A stretch of 49,228 nt of DNA. It comes from Candidatus Daviesbacteria bacterium. GTDB lineage: Bacteria > Patescibacteriota > Microgenomatia > Daviesbacterales > UBA10151. The DNA is taken from positions 100,937 through 150,164 of the forward strand of contig JAUYKM010000011.1 in NCBI GenBank assembly GCA_030699125.1, in the 5' to 3' direction. The notes beneath the pieces are model-generated. The model was not told the origin of the DNA. It worked only from the letters and a program-made list of their open reading frames with translations, and made no database searches. A program made the position numbers and the translations under genes. Positions 12,538 through 21,135 of the stretch are shown one piece after another; the first letter of the stretch is position 1, and the number at the start of each line of letters is the position of its first letter.

Positions 12538-12593
12538 TAATTCATAATAACAAAATAACGAACTTAAATCAAACTATAGGTTGGAGTTTGCCA

Positions 12594-12661
12594 CCCTTCG
12601 ACGAAGTTTACACTGAGCGAACTTGTACTGAGCGTAGCCGAAGTAGTCGAAGTGCTCAGGT
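12594..12661. repeat. Intergenic palindromic repeat (CCTTCGAC...GTCGAAG type)
   Basis: cccttcgacgaagtttacactgagcgaacttgtactgagcgtagccgaagtagtcgaagtgctcagg. Confidence 0.8.
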
Positions 12662-12731
12662 CTGTAGTCCTATGACTAACCCATGCTAACCCATGCCCGG
12701 CATGGGTTGAGGCGACATACTGGGACAGAAG

Positions 12732-13115
12732 CTAACTTATAGGTTCAAAGAAGCCATCCAAGTGGAGATAAAATGTTTCTACTTCTAAATCTGGGTGTTT
12801 TTCCTTAATTTTGGCTTTAGCATTTCTTAAATCTTCTGTATGTCTTAAATGCTCGGTTTGAGTATCTGGAAAATTCTCCTGCCCGTATGCGCCACAATCA
12901 TCATGATTTATTAAAACAACTTTTTTAATATTATGAAGTCTTACAGCAATATCAATTTGTCCCAGGACAGTATCCAAACTTTTTACTCCTCCGGCCAAAG
13001 CTACCCGATCATATGCTTTAGGCTGAAAATTTTGGGCAATCCACCTATTTATAGCCTCTTGTAGCCTAAAATCTATACAAGTTACTACTAAACCTTCGGC
13101 ATTATGGTCATTCAT
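12732..13115 (-). CDS. Beta-carbonic-anhydrase-like protein
   Basis: CIDFR and HDDCGAYG give the Cys-Asp-Arg / His-Cys zinc-site pattern of beta-class carbonic anhydrases. Confidence 0.75.
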   Translation of the reverse strand: MNDHNAEGLVVTCIDFRLQEAINRWIAQNFQPKAYDRVALAGGVKSLDTVLGQIDIAVRLHNIKKVVLINHDDCGAYGQENFPDTQTEHLRHTEDLRNAKAKIKEKHPDLEVETFYLHLDGFFEPIS

Positions 13116-13139
13116 ATCAAGATATTATACAATACCTCT

Positions 13140-13550
13140 ATGGCTCAGCTGCATTTAAAGGTTGTTACTCCGGAAAAGTTATTAGTTGATGAAGAAGTTT
13201 CTCAAGTGAATGTGTCAACTGAACAAGGGGAAATTGGGATTTTACCAAACCATGCCAACTTAATGGCCAAGCTTGAACCGGGTGAGCTGGTTATAAAAAA
13301 AGGTGGAAAAGTGGATACTTTGGCTGTGGGAGATGGGTTTTTACAAGTTTCTGATAATGTACTCACCATCATGACAGATCTGGCAACATATGCAGAAGAT
13401 ATAGATGAGAGGGCAGTTGAGGAAGCTAAAAAAAGAGCTGAACAGGCTTTGGAGCAGACTTTGTCAGATGAAGAATATGCAGAAACGCTGGCCGCCTTAG
13501 AAAAATCCTTAGCCCAACTCCGCATTAAAAGAAGACACAAAGTTAGGTAA
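13140..13550 (+). CDS. atpC: F1Fo ATP synthase subunit epsilon
   Basis: MAQLHLKVVTPEKLLVDEEVSQVNVSTEQGEIGILPNHANLMAKLEPGELVI; start at 13140 preferred over 13104. Confidence 0.93.
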   Translation: MAQLHLKVVTPEKLLVDEEVSQVNVSTEQGEIGILPNHANLMAKLEPGELVIKKGGKVDTLAVGDGFLQVSDNVLTIMTDLATYAEDIDERAVEEAKKRAEQALEQTLSDEEYAETLAALEKSLAQLRIKRRHKVR

Positions 13551-13586
13551 TTTGACAGATAAAAGGGGTGTTGATAGAATTCCCTC

Positions 13587-14030
13587 ATGTCTAGAGAATA
13601 TGATCAGGATTTTTCCCTAACTCCAATACAAATAGATAGAGAACGGGAAGAACGCATGAGACGTTTTGGAAGTTTACTCAGGATTGCTTCAGGCTCTCCA
13701 GATAAATGGGTTGAAACAACAGAGCTTCTTGATCCTTATTTAGAATTTGTAAGGCTTAGAATTACCGGTAGGATACCTGATTCGGAATCATCTGTTCAAG
13801 ATACCAATATAGAACAGACATTACCACAAGATTCTCTTTCTCAAATTTATAGTCTTCCTGACCTTTTAAATGTAAAAGAAACTGCTGCGGTTCTACGCAT
13901 TTCTTCTATAACCCTTAAAAGGTGGGGTAAAAGAGGATTACTTCACCCAATTAGAGTGAATGAAAGAGGCGATCGTAGATTTAGAAAAGAAGATTTAATT
14001 CAATTCATGCAATCAAGACTCGAAACTTAA
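13587..14030 (+). CDS. MerR/excisionase-like helix-turn-helix protein
   Basis: LLNVKETAAVLRISSITLKRWGKRGLLHPIRVNERGDRRFRKEDLIQFM. Confidence 0.7.
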   Translation: MSREYDQDFSLTPIQIDREREERMRRFGSLLRIASGSPDKWVETTELLDPYLEFVRLRITGRIPDSESSVQDTNIEQTLPQDSLSQIYSLPDLLNVKETAAVLRISSITLKRWGKRGLLHPIRVNERGDRRFRKEDLIQFMQSRLET

Positions 14031-14071
14031 TTAATTTGGTAATATCTCTTCCCTGTTATACAATTAACTAC

Positions 14072-14986
14072 ATGGCTGAAAGTCCTGATTTATCAATTAT
14101 TATTCTTAACTATAATGTTAAGGATCTTTTATTAAAGTGCCTGGAATCTATTTTTAGAAATAAGACTCCTAAGGATAAATGGCAGATTATTGTGGTGGAT
14201 AATGCTTCTGAGGATGGATTAGTGAAGGCTGTAAAAGAAAAATATAATGACAATGTGGTAGAACTGGTGGAAAATAAAGAGAATCTAGGTTTTTCTGCCG
14301 GGAATAACGTGGGTGTAAAAAAAACCAAAGCTCCTGTTATGCTTTTTCTAAATCCAGACACGATAGTTGTGGATGAGGCTATCCAAAAGACCTACCAATT
14401 TTTAATGGGAAATCCGGATATTGGAGCCATCACCTGCCGGGTGGAACTGCCAAATGGAAAGCTGGACTATTCATCTCACAGAGGTTTTCCTACTCCCTGG
14501 AACGCTTTTGCCTATTTTAGTGGTCTTGCTAAACTATTTCCCCACTCCTCTTTCTTTGCCGGATACACTGCAACACACCTAGATACCCGTAAAATACATG
14601 AAATTGATTGTTTAACAGGAGCGTTCCTAATGGTTCGTAAAATTGCCGGGGACCAGATAGGCTGGTGGGACAAGGATTATTTTTGGAATGGTGAGGATAT
14701 TGAATTTTGTTACTCTCTAAAAGAGAAAGGGTGGAAAATTTATTTTTATCCTGAGGAGAAAGTTATTCACTATAAGGGTTCTTCTTCCGGACTCTGGAAA
14801 ACTGCCGGTACAAAAGTGGATAAGAAGAAAAGAATTGAGGCAGTCAAACACGGCGTTTCCGCCATGAGAATTTTTTATAAAAAACATTTCTATAATAAAT
14901 ATCCTCTCATAATCCGGGATTTAATCTTAGCCGGCATAAAATTATTGGAGCACTACCGAAAGGCAAAACTATGGATCTCACAGTAA
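14072..14986 (+). CDS. Glycosyltransferase family 2
   Basis: LSIIILNYNVKDLLLKCLESI, VVDNASEDG, ENLGFSAGNNVGV, LFLNPDT, CLTGAFLMVRK. Confidence 0.9.
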   Translation: MAESPDLSIIILNYNVKDLLLKCLESIFRNKTPKDKWQIIVVDNASEDGLVKAVKEKYNDNVVELVENKENLGFSAGNNVGVKKTKAPVMLFLNPDTIVVDEAIQKTYQFLMGNPDIGAITCRVELPNGKLDYSSHRGFPTPWNAFAYFSGLAKLFPHSSFFAGYTATHLDTRKIHEIDCLTGAFLMVRKIAGDQIGWWDKDYFWNGEDIEFCYSLKEKGWKIYFYPEEKVIHYKGSSSGLWKTAGTKVDKKKRIEAVKHGVSAMRIFYKKHFYNKYPLIIRDLILAGIKLLEHYRKAKLWISQ

Positions 14987-15876
14987 TTATTCTAAGCTAC
15001 AATACCAAGGACGTTACTCATAGATGTTTATTGAAGCTTAAAGAAGCCAAAAATTATTGTGAAAAAAGACAAGGAAATAAAATAGAGATTACAGTTTTAG
15101 ATAATGCCTCAGCAGATGGATCTGCTCAGATGATTAAATCCCAACACCCGCAGGTAAAACTAATTGAATCAAAAGAAAACAGCGGTTTTTCTAAAGGTAA
15201 TAATTTGGTTATGAAACAAGTTAAGACCCCCTATATCCTGCTTTTAAATTCCGATGTTTATTTAGCTGAAGAAAGTTTAAATAAGGCTTTATCTTACTTT
15301 AAGGTTAACAAAAATTGTGATGTTTTAGGGGCAAGACTGAACTATTCCACCGGCAAGCTGCAACCTAGTGCCGGGAATTTGCCCAACCCCTTAAACATTA
15401 CCTTTTGGATTTTGGGGATTTCCAACCTGCCTCTGATCAGTCAGTTAATTGGACCATATCATCCTAAACATAAATCTTTTTTCAGTAAAGCCCACCCTGT
15501 TGGTTGGGTTACCGGAGCTTTTTTTATGCTTAGAAGACAGGTGTATGAGGAAGTGGGCGGATTTGATGAGAATATTTTTATGTATGCTGAGGAAGTGGAA
15601 TGGTGCAAAAGAATAGAAAGTAAGGGATTTAAAATATGGTATGTCCCACAAATTGAGGTAATACATCTTCATGGGGCCAGCAGCCAGTTTGATCCATCAA
15701 ACCAGTATATTAGTGAGCTCAAGGGCATAAAATACTTTTTCTTAAAACATTCTTCAGTTTATTTTTTAATCAGGATTTTTTTAACAGTGGGGCTTATTTT
15801 AAGGATTCTGGCTTTTTCAATATTGGGACAAACTAAAAGGGCCAGAGTGTATGTGGAAGGATTAAGGGTGATATGA
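14971..15876 (+). CDS. Glycosyltransferase family 2
   Basis: LTVIILSYNTKDVTHRCL, VLDNASADGSAQMI, ENSGFSKGNN, LLLNSDVYL, WVTGAFFMLRRQV. Confidence 0.9.
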   Translation: MDLTVIILSYNTKDVTHRCLLKLKEAKNYCEKRQGNKIEITVLDNASADGSAQMIKSQHPQVKLIESKENSGFSKGNNLVMKQVKTPYILLLNSDVYLAEESLNKALSYFKVNKNCDVLGARLNYSTGKLQPSAGNLPNPLNITFWILGISNLPLISQLIGPYHPKHKSFFSKAHPVGWVTGAFFMLRRQVYEEVGGFDENIFMYAEEVEWCKRIESKGFKIWYVPQIEVIHLHGASSQFDPSNQYISELKGIKYFFLKHSSVYFLIRIFLTVGLILRILAFSILGQTKRARVYVEGLRVI

Positions 15877-17681
15877 AAAAAGTTGCTATTATTACAGTTA
15901 ACTATAATGGTAAAAAAGATACTCTTGAGTTTCTTACATCTTTAAAAAGTCTGAAAGCAGATGGCTGTCAGCTGAAGACTATCATTGTTGATAATGCTTC
16001 ATCTGATGGATCAGTCCCGGCCATCCATAATGCATATCCTGAGGTTGATATCATCCAGACTGGATCAAATTCAGGTTTTTCCGGAGGATATAACAGAGGT
16101 ATTGAGTATGCCCAAATTTGGGGTGCGGATTATTTTTTGCTGATTAACAATGATGCCCTGATAAAGGATGAGAATTTACTCGGTGAATTAATTAAGACCG
16201 CGGAGTCAGATCCAAGAATTGGTATTGTATCTCCCAAAATCTATTTTGCACCGGGCTTTGAATTTCACAAAGATAGATATAAAAAGAATGACAAAGGTCA
16301 GGTGATTTGGTACGCAGGTGGAAGTTTTGATTGGAATAATGTGATGGGAGTGCACCGGGGCATTGATGAGGTGGATGCCGGTAAATACGATGGCACAGAG
16401 GAGACTGAATTTGTCTCCGGCGCTTGTATGTTAATTAAAAAAGAAGTTGTTGAAGAAGTGGGAATGTTTGATAATGACTACTTTTTATATTTTGAGGATC
16501 AAGATTTTCAAAAAAGAATATTGGAATCTGGTTTTAAACTTTATTACAACGGAGGGGTGGCCATTTACCATAAAGTTTCCCGCTCAACAGGGATTGGTTC
16601 CATTGTCACAGATTATTATCACACCAGAAACAGACTTATTTTGGGAATGAAATATGCGAAGTCTCGCACGAAATTTGCTCTTTTACGTGAAGCTTTTAAG
16701 TTGTTTATTTCTGGCCGTCCCGCCCAAAGACAGGGAATTCTGGATTTTTATCTGGGTAATTGGGGCAGGTGCGACCTTAACCAAGGTCCGACCAAAACCT
16801 TGGACGCACCTGAACATGTAGAGTATCCACTGAAATTGTCCATAGGAATAGTTAATTACAATACTGCTGATCTGACTAAAAAGTTAGTAGAAAGTATATT
16901 TAAAAAAGATTCTGGATTTGATCCAAAAACTATGGAAGTTATTGTTTTGGATAATGGGGACGTTGATCCTTGTGTGGATAAGATAAAAGAATATTTGCTC
17001 GCCTCGCGAAGCGGGTCCAAAATTAAATACTTAAAAAATGAGGAAAATGAGGGATTTTCCAAAGGTTATAACAGGACAATTAAATATTCCTTAGGTGAGT
17101 ATTATTTGATGCTCAATTCTGATATTGAAGTTATAAAGAATGGATTATCAGAAATGGTGAAATGGGCGGATCATTATAATGGTGAAGCTGTTTTAGGAGG
17201 AAAATTAGTTTTTCCGGACAAAAGCGATCAAGACTCTGCCTTTCATCTCCCGACTCTCTGGGGAGCTTTTAAGGAGTATTTTTTAGGTATAAAAGGCTCG
17301 TATTTTATGTACCTGCCCAAAAGTGATAAACCATCTAAAGTGGAAGGATTAGTAATGGCCTGTTTGTTGATTCCAAAAAAGATCCTAAGTAAGGTGGGGC
17401 TTTTGGATGAGGGAACTTTTATTTTCTTTGAAGATATAGAATATGCCAGAAGACTAAAAAAGCTCAAGATTCCCCTCTACTTTATCCCTTCTGCTCATTT
17501 TATTCATCATCATGGCGCGTCCACTAAAAGGATTGGTCAGGAAAAGGCTTATGATCTTTTACAAAAAAGCGCAGAGCATTATCATGGCGTTTTCTATTAC
17601 ACGCTGTTATCTTGGGTCCTAAGAATCGGCCAAAAATTAGGCAGAGTAAAAACCCCTATTTCCAGATGGGTCAAAGATTAA
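15873..17681 (+). CDS. Tandem two-domain glycosyltransferase family 2 protein
   Basis: Two GT2 cores: VAIITVNYNGKKDTLEF...IVDNASSDGS and LSIGIVNYNTADLTKKL...VLDNGDVDP...NSDIEVI. Confidence 0.9.
   Translation: MKKVAIITVNYNGKKDTLEFLTSLKSLKADGCQLKTIIVDNASSDGSVPAIHNAYPEVDIIQTGSNSGFSGGYNRGIEYAQIWGADYFLLINNDALIKDENLLGELIKTAESDPRIGIVSPKIYFAPGFEFHKDRYKKNDKGQVIWYAGGSFDWNNVMGVHRGIDEVDAGKYDGTEETEFVSGACMLIKKEVVEEVGMFDNDYFLYFEDQDFQKRILESGFKLYYNGGVAIYHKVSRSTGIGSIVTDYYHTRNRLILGMKYAKSRTKFALLREAFKLFISGRPAQRQGILDFYLGNWGRCDLNQGPTKTLDAPEHVEYPLKLSIGIVNYNTADLTKKLVESIFKKDSGFDPKTMEVIVLDNGDVDPCVDKIKEYLLASRSGSKIKYLKNEENEGFSKGYNRTIKYSLGEYYLMLNSDIEVIKNGLSEMVKWADHYNGEAVLGGKLVFPDKSDQDSAFHLPTLWGAFKEYFLGIKGSYFMYLPKSDKPSKVEGLVMACLLIPKKILSKVGLLDEGTFIFFEDIEYARRLKKLKIPLYFIPSAHFIHHHGASTKRIGQEKAYDLLQKSAEHYHGVFYYTLLSWVLRIGQKLGRVKTPISRWVKD
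16766..16815. repeat. Dispersed repeat, in frame between the two GT2 domains
   Basis: caggtgcgaccttaaccaaggtccgaccaaaaccttggacgcacctgaac; imperfect palindrome related to the copy in tyrS. Confidence 0.8.
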
Positions 17682-17738
17682 ATATCCAAGATGTTGTGGA
17701 CTTGACAGGTATGGCCCGCCTATTCACATAATAAATAG

Positions 17739-17990
17739 ATGAACCAAAAAGGAGTCATTCATCTGGCCCTTCCGTTATTTCTACTGCTATTTATGGCAGT
17801 TTTGACTTTTGTATTCTTAATTTATTTTGGAATTATTAAAAATCCCCTTAATACCTTACCAGTACCGGGTGTTAAAAAAGAACCAACGGTCTCTTTACAA
17901 AATCAATATCAGAACCCTTTTGATAAAAGCTCTCAATATGTCAACCCATTTGCATCTTACAAAAACCCATTTGACGCACTGAAAAAATAA
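17739..17990 (+). CDS. Small membrane-anchored protein with NPF repeats
   Basis: 83 aa, one TM helix, then QNPFDKSSQYVNPFASYKNPFDALKK. Confidence 0.55.
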   Translation: MNQKGVIHLALPLFLLLFMAVLTFVFLIYFGIIKNPLNTLPVPGVKKEPTVSLQNQYQNPFDKSSQYVNPFASYKNPFDALKK

Positions 17991-17995
17991 AAAAT

Positions 17996-19798
17996 ATGAA
18001 ATTGAACACACTAACAATCAATATCTGGTCTTTTATCGAGAAACAATTATTACTTATTGCAGCACTAGCAGTTATAGCTCTACTCCAAACTACAATTTTG
18101 GTTTCTCCCTCCCATCCCTTTGTGGATAATAACAATAATGGTATTGATGATTTTGAGGAAAGTACTGGTGAATATGCAGACCCAGAGAGTAGAGCAAAAA
18201 TTTATGGTGTTACTTTTCCAATTGCTGAGTTGGGTAACTGCGCCAATTATTATGACTGTCGGACATTTTGTGAAGACCCGGTTAATGCTCAAAGTTGTAT
18301 AAACTATGGAAAATCAAGAGGTTTTTATAAAGAAGATGAGGTTGATTCTAAAAAAGAGGGTATTTTAGAGGCGGCAAAAAGAACATTGGGTTGTGATTCA
18401 TACGAAACCTGTAAAAACTTTTGCGAAATTCCCACAAATCAGGAGAAATGCGATGCTTTCGCCAAGAGTCAAAACATTGTTGGCGGCCATGTAGATGATC
18501 CCGCCAAACAAGATATCCTGGAAAAAGCACAGGAAGTTTTAGGCTGCGACTCTTATGCTGCGTGTGCCACATTTTGTTCTCAAGAAGCTAATCAAAGTCA
18601 ATGTTCTGAGTTTGCCAGACAGGTTGGACTTCGCGGCGGAGAAGTACAGGTTGGTCCAGGTGGTTGTACCTCTAGGGAAACTTGTAAAGCCTTTTGTTCT
18701 GATCCGCAGAATTATCAGATTTGTAGTGGGTTTAGTGGGGCCTCAGGGGGGAGTTTTTCCGGCCCGGGAGGATGCAATAGTGAAGGATCTTGTCGAGCTT
18801 ATTGTCAGGAGCATAAGAATGAGTGCAGTAGTCTAGAGGGCCCAGGTGGTTTCCCACCTCCTGGTTACAATCCACAAGAGATGTGTAATAGGACTCCCAA
18901 GTGTGCTTGGAAAGATAATACCTGCCAATGTGGTCTCTATGAAGGTTCTGACGCCACTCAAAAGGCTGAGGAATATACCAGAATCTGTCGGGAGAACCCC
19001 TCAAGATGTACTCCGGGTGGTGTGGCAGGTTTTGAAACAGCAGCCCAGCGGGCGGAATTTGAAAGATATTGCCGGGAACACCCGGAAGCTTGCCGCCCTT
19101 CCTATTCAGGTTTTGGTGGTAGTACATATGATCCTGCCAAAGAATGTGTTAAGTACTCCGGATGCAGCTGGACCAACAACTCTTGCCAATGTTCAACCAG
19201 ATATGAGACTGATCCTGCTCAAGCTTGCCAATCCGGTGGATGTAGCTGGACAGGAAACACATGTGATTGTTCTAAATCATCGGGTGGAAGTGTAAGCCCC
19301 AGTTATGGGAGTCGGGAGACTCAGGAAGCGGGCTGCAAGGCAGGCGGAGGTACTTGTGATTGGAGTAGTGGATATTGTAATTGTAGAGGTTATACCTCTA
19401 CCGGAGGTACATCCGGCGGAGGTTCAACTCCTGCTCCCACTGCCTATCCAAATACTACCCCTTATAGTGCTCCTTCGGGTATGACCAGAGAATCTCAGGA
19501 GGAAGGCTGCAGATCTTGTGGAGGTACCTGTAACTGGAGCGGAGATTTCTGTAATTGTCAGTGTACTACCTCCGGTTCTACTACATCAACCAGCAGTACT
19601 CCCCAACCCACCACCAGCTCAACAGACACTCAAACTCAGACTTCACAAGAGGGTAGTTCTATCCAGGATCCTGCCACGGCTTGTGCCCAAACGCCCGGTT
19701 GTTCCTGGAACGGTTCAAGTTGTCAGTGTGGTAGCACTCAAGGAGTAAGTACAAATCGAAGTTTTTTCCAAATTATTATGGATTGGCTGGGATTTTAG
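17996..19798 (+). CDS. Large modular cysteine-rich exported/surface protein
   Basis: N-terminal TM segment, Ca2+-loop-like DNNNNGIDDFEE, about five C-x5-C-x3-C-x(6-8)-C modules, then about six C...C-x-W-x(4)-C-x-C modules with Gly/Ser/Thr-rich linkers. Confidence 0.85.
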   Translation: MKLNTLTINIWSFIEKQLLLIAALAVIALLQTTILVSPSHPFVDNNNNGIDDFEESTGEYADPESRAKIYGVTFPIAELGNCANYYDCRTFCEDPVNAQSCINYGKSRGFYKEDEVDSKKEGILEAAKRTLGCDSYETCKNFCEIPTNQEKCDAFAKSQNIVGGHVDDPAKQDILEKAQEVLGCDSYAACATFCSQEANQSQCSEFARQVGLRGGEVQVGPGGCTSRETCKAFCSDPQNYQICSGFSGASGGSFSGPGGCNSEGSCRAYCQEHKNECSSLEGPGGFPPPGYNPQEMCNRTPKCAWKDNTCQCGLYEGSDATQKAEEYTRICRENPSRCTPGGVAGFETAAQRAEFERYCREHPEACRPSYSGFGGSTYDPAKECVKYSGCSWTNNSCQCSTRYETDPAQACQSGGCSWTGNTCDCSKSSGGSVSPSYGSRETQEAGCKAGGGTCDWSSGYCNCRGYTSTGGTSGGGSTPAPTAYPNTTPYSAPSGMTRESQEEGCRSCGGTCNWSGDFCNCQCTTSGSTTSTSSTPQPTTSSTDTQTQTSQEGSSIQDPATACAQTPGCSWNGSSCQCGSTQGVSTNRSFFQIIMDWLGF

Positions 19799-19848
19799 TG
19801 TCCACCTGGTAAACGTTAGTCTCATCACCCTTGATTATTATTTGAAGA

Positions 19849-20178
19849 TTAGGTAAATAATTTACGAACATCCTTTAAAATTTTATTTCTGATTGTTGGA
19901 GTTAATTGGCCGGCCACATCTTTAATAATGGTTGCATCAGCTGTAAACAATTTATCCACTCTGACATAAGAAGTAACTGGTAAATTACCTTTAGCAAAAT
20001 TCTCTGATTTAATACAAATGGCTTTCTTGCTCGTATAAGGCTTTGAGGTGATCTGGCATAAAACAAAATTACCAAACTCAACGTTTGCCAGGACCAGTGC
20101 TGGACGGATTTTCTGACCTTTTAAATTAGAGAATGGAAATGTAACTAAAACAACGCTGCCTATTGCAAGCTTGCCCAT
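19849..20178 (-). CDS. PemK/MazF-like toxin
   Basis: GSVVLVTFPFSNLKGQKIRPALVLAN, VLCQITSKPY, VRVDKLFT. Confidence 0.85.
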   Translation of the reverse strand: MGKLAIGSVVLVTFPFSNLKGQKIRPALVLANVEFGNFVLCQITSKPYTSKKAICIKSENFAKGNLPVTSYVRVDKLFTADATIIKDVAGQLTPTIRNKILKDVRKLFT

Positions 20179-20399
20179 GCTTCATCCTCTTCAGGTCGAT
20201 CCCAGTCAGCCGCGAGAGCCCTTTCTGATAGCAGTAATGTATTTACTACGGATGTACTTTTTACAGGTGCTGAAATAATTCTTATTTCACCCTTTTTTAC
20301 CTGTAATTCAACCTCTTTCCCAAGACCACTTTCATTTAAGATGGGTTTTGGTATACGTATTCCACGGGAATTGCCTATTTCAATAATTGTAGTTATCAT
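20160..20399 (-). CDS. MazE/AbrB-like antitoxin
   Basis: MITTIIEIGNSRGIRIPKPILNESGLGKEVELQVKKGEIRI; overlaps the toxin start. Confidence 0.85.
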   Translation of the reverse strand: MITTIIEIGNSRGIRIPKPILNESGLGKEVELQVKKGEIRIISAPVKSTSVVNTLLLSERALAADWDRPEEDEAWASLQ

Positions 20400-20438
20400 A
20401 GTAATTACATTGTACTCACGTATAAAAAGAATGTCAAG

Positions 20439-20511
20439 TCCATGGGGTAGGAGTCGAACCTACTTGGCACAGATTTACAGTCTGTTGCATAAACCGTTCT
20501 GCCACCCATGG
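20439..20511 (-). tRNA. tRNA-Tyr(GTA), class I (short variable loop), C1-G72, A73, no encoded CCA
   Basis: CCATGGG TG GCA-GAACGGTTTA-TGC A ACAGA-CTGTAAA-TCTGT GCCAA GTAGG-TTCGACT-CCTAC CCCATGG A. Confidence 0.92.
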
Positions 20512-20519
20512 TAAAGTTA

Positions 20520-20990
20520 TTATAAGGTATTTTTTCCTCTATATCCAAAAGTATTTGTCTGAGAATGACAATTTGGACACAAGAATCTTAGATTTTCTAT
20601 TCGATTATCTTCACTATTACCGTCAATATGATCAATTTCTAAGTTAAGCTTAATATCTTTCCATTTATTAATACCGCAAATTAAGCATTCATATTCAACC
20701 CCTGACTCCAGCAATGCCCTTCTTAAATGGAATGATTTTTGTCTTTGACCAATGATAAAGATCTGTGCAGGCAGTTTCTTCTTATTTGAAGGAATTCCCA
20801 GCATATGTCTGTATCCTAAGAAATGACTACTATCAATACCAAACTTTTGAATCATTTTTTTAATGTGCCGATGTTGGTTGCCGCTTACTGGTTTACCTAG
20901 AATTATTCTTGCTACTCCTTGGACTGAGATGGACTTTGAGACAGCATCTTCCAATTTTTCCTTTGTATATTTATAAGCTGAACCCTGCAT
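20520..20990 (-). CDS. HNH endonuclease family protein
   Basis: YECLICGINKWKDIKLNLEIDHIDGNSEDNRIENLRFLCPNCHSQTNTF. Confidence 0.8.
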   Translation of the reverse strand: MQGSAYKYTKEKLEDAVSKSISVQGVARIILGKPVSGNQHRHIKKMIQKFGIDSSHFLGYRHMLGIPSNKKKLPAQIFIIGQRQKSFHLRRALLESGVEYECLICGINKWKDIKLNLEIDHIDGNSEDNRIENLRFLCPNCHSQTNTFGYRGKNTL

Positions 20991-21135
20991 ACTTTTATAG
21001 TATGGTATACAGTGTAAATTGTCAACGAGCTATGTCAACTGTAATTGGCCACTCCGCCACCTCGGGATATGCCCATATTATATCCTAACACTCAGATGTG
21101 ATCCAGTGCTCAATCTCTGGTATAATCTAAAAGTT

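Noticed and set aside
18846-19295. Several ORFs of 74-149 aa overlapping the cysteine-rich gene
   Set aside because: Alternative frames of a repetitive, GC-richer gene; no independent start signals or domains.
19849-20399. MazEF-like module as a novel system
   Set aside because: Looks like an ordinary PemK/MazF toxin with AbrB-type antitoxin.
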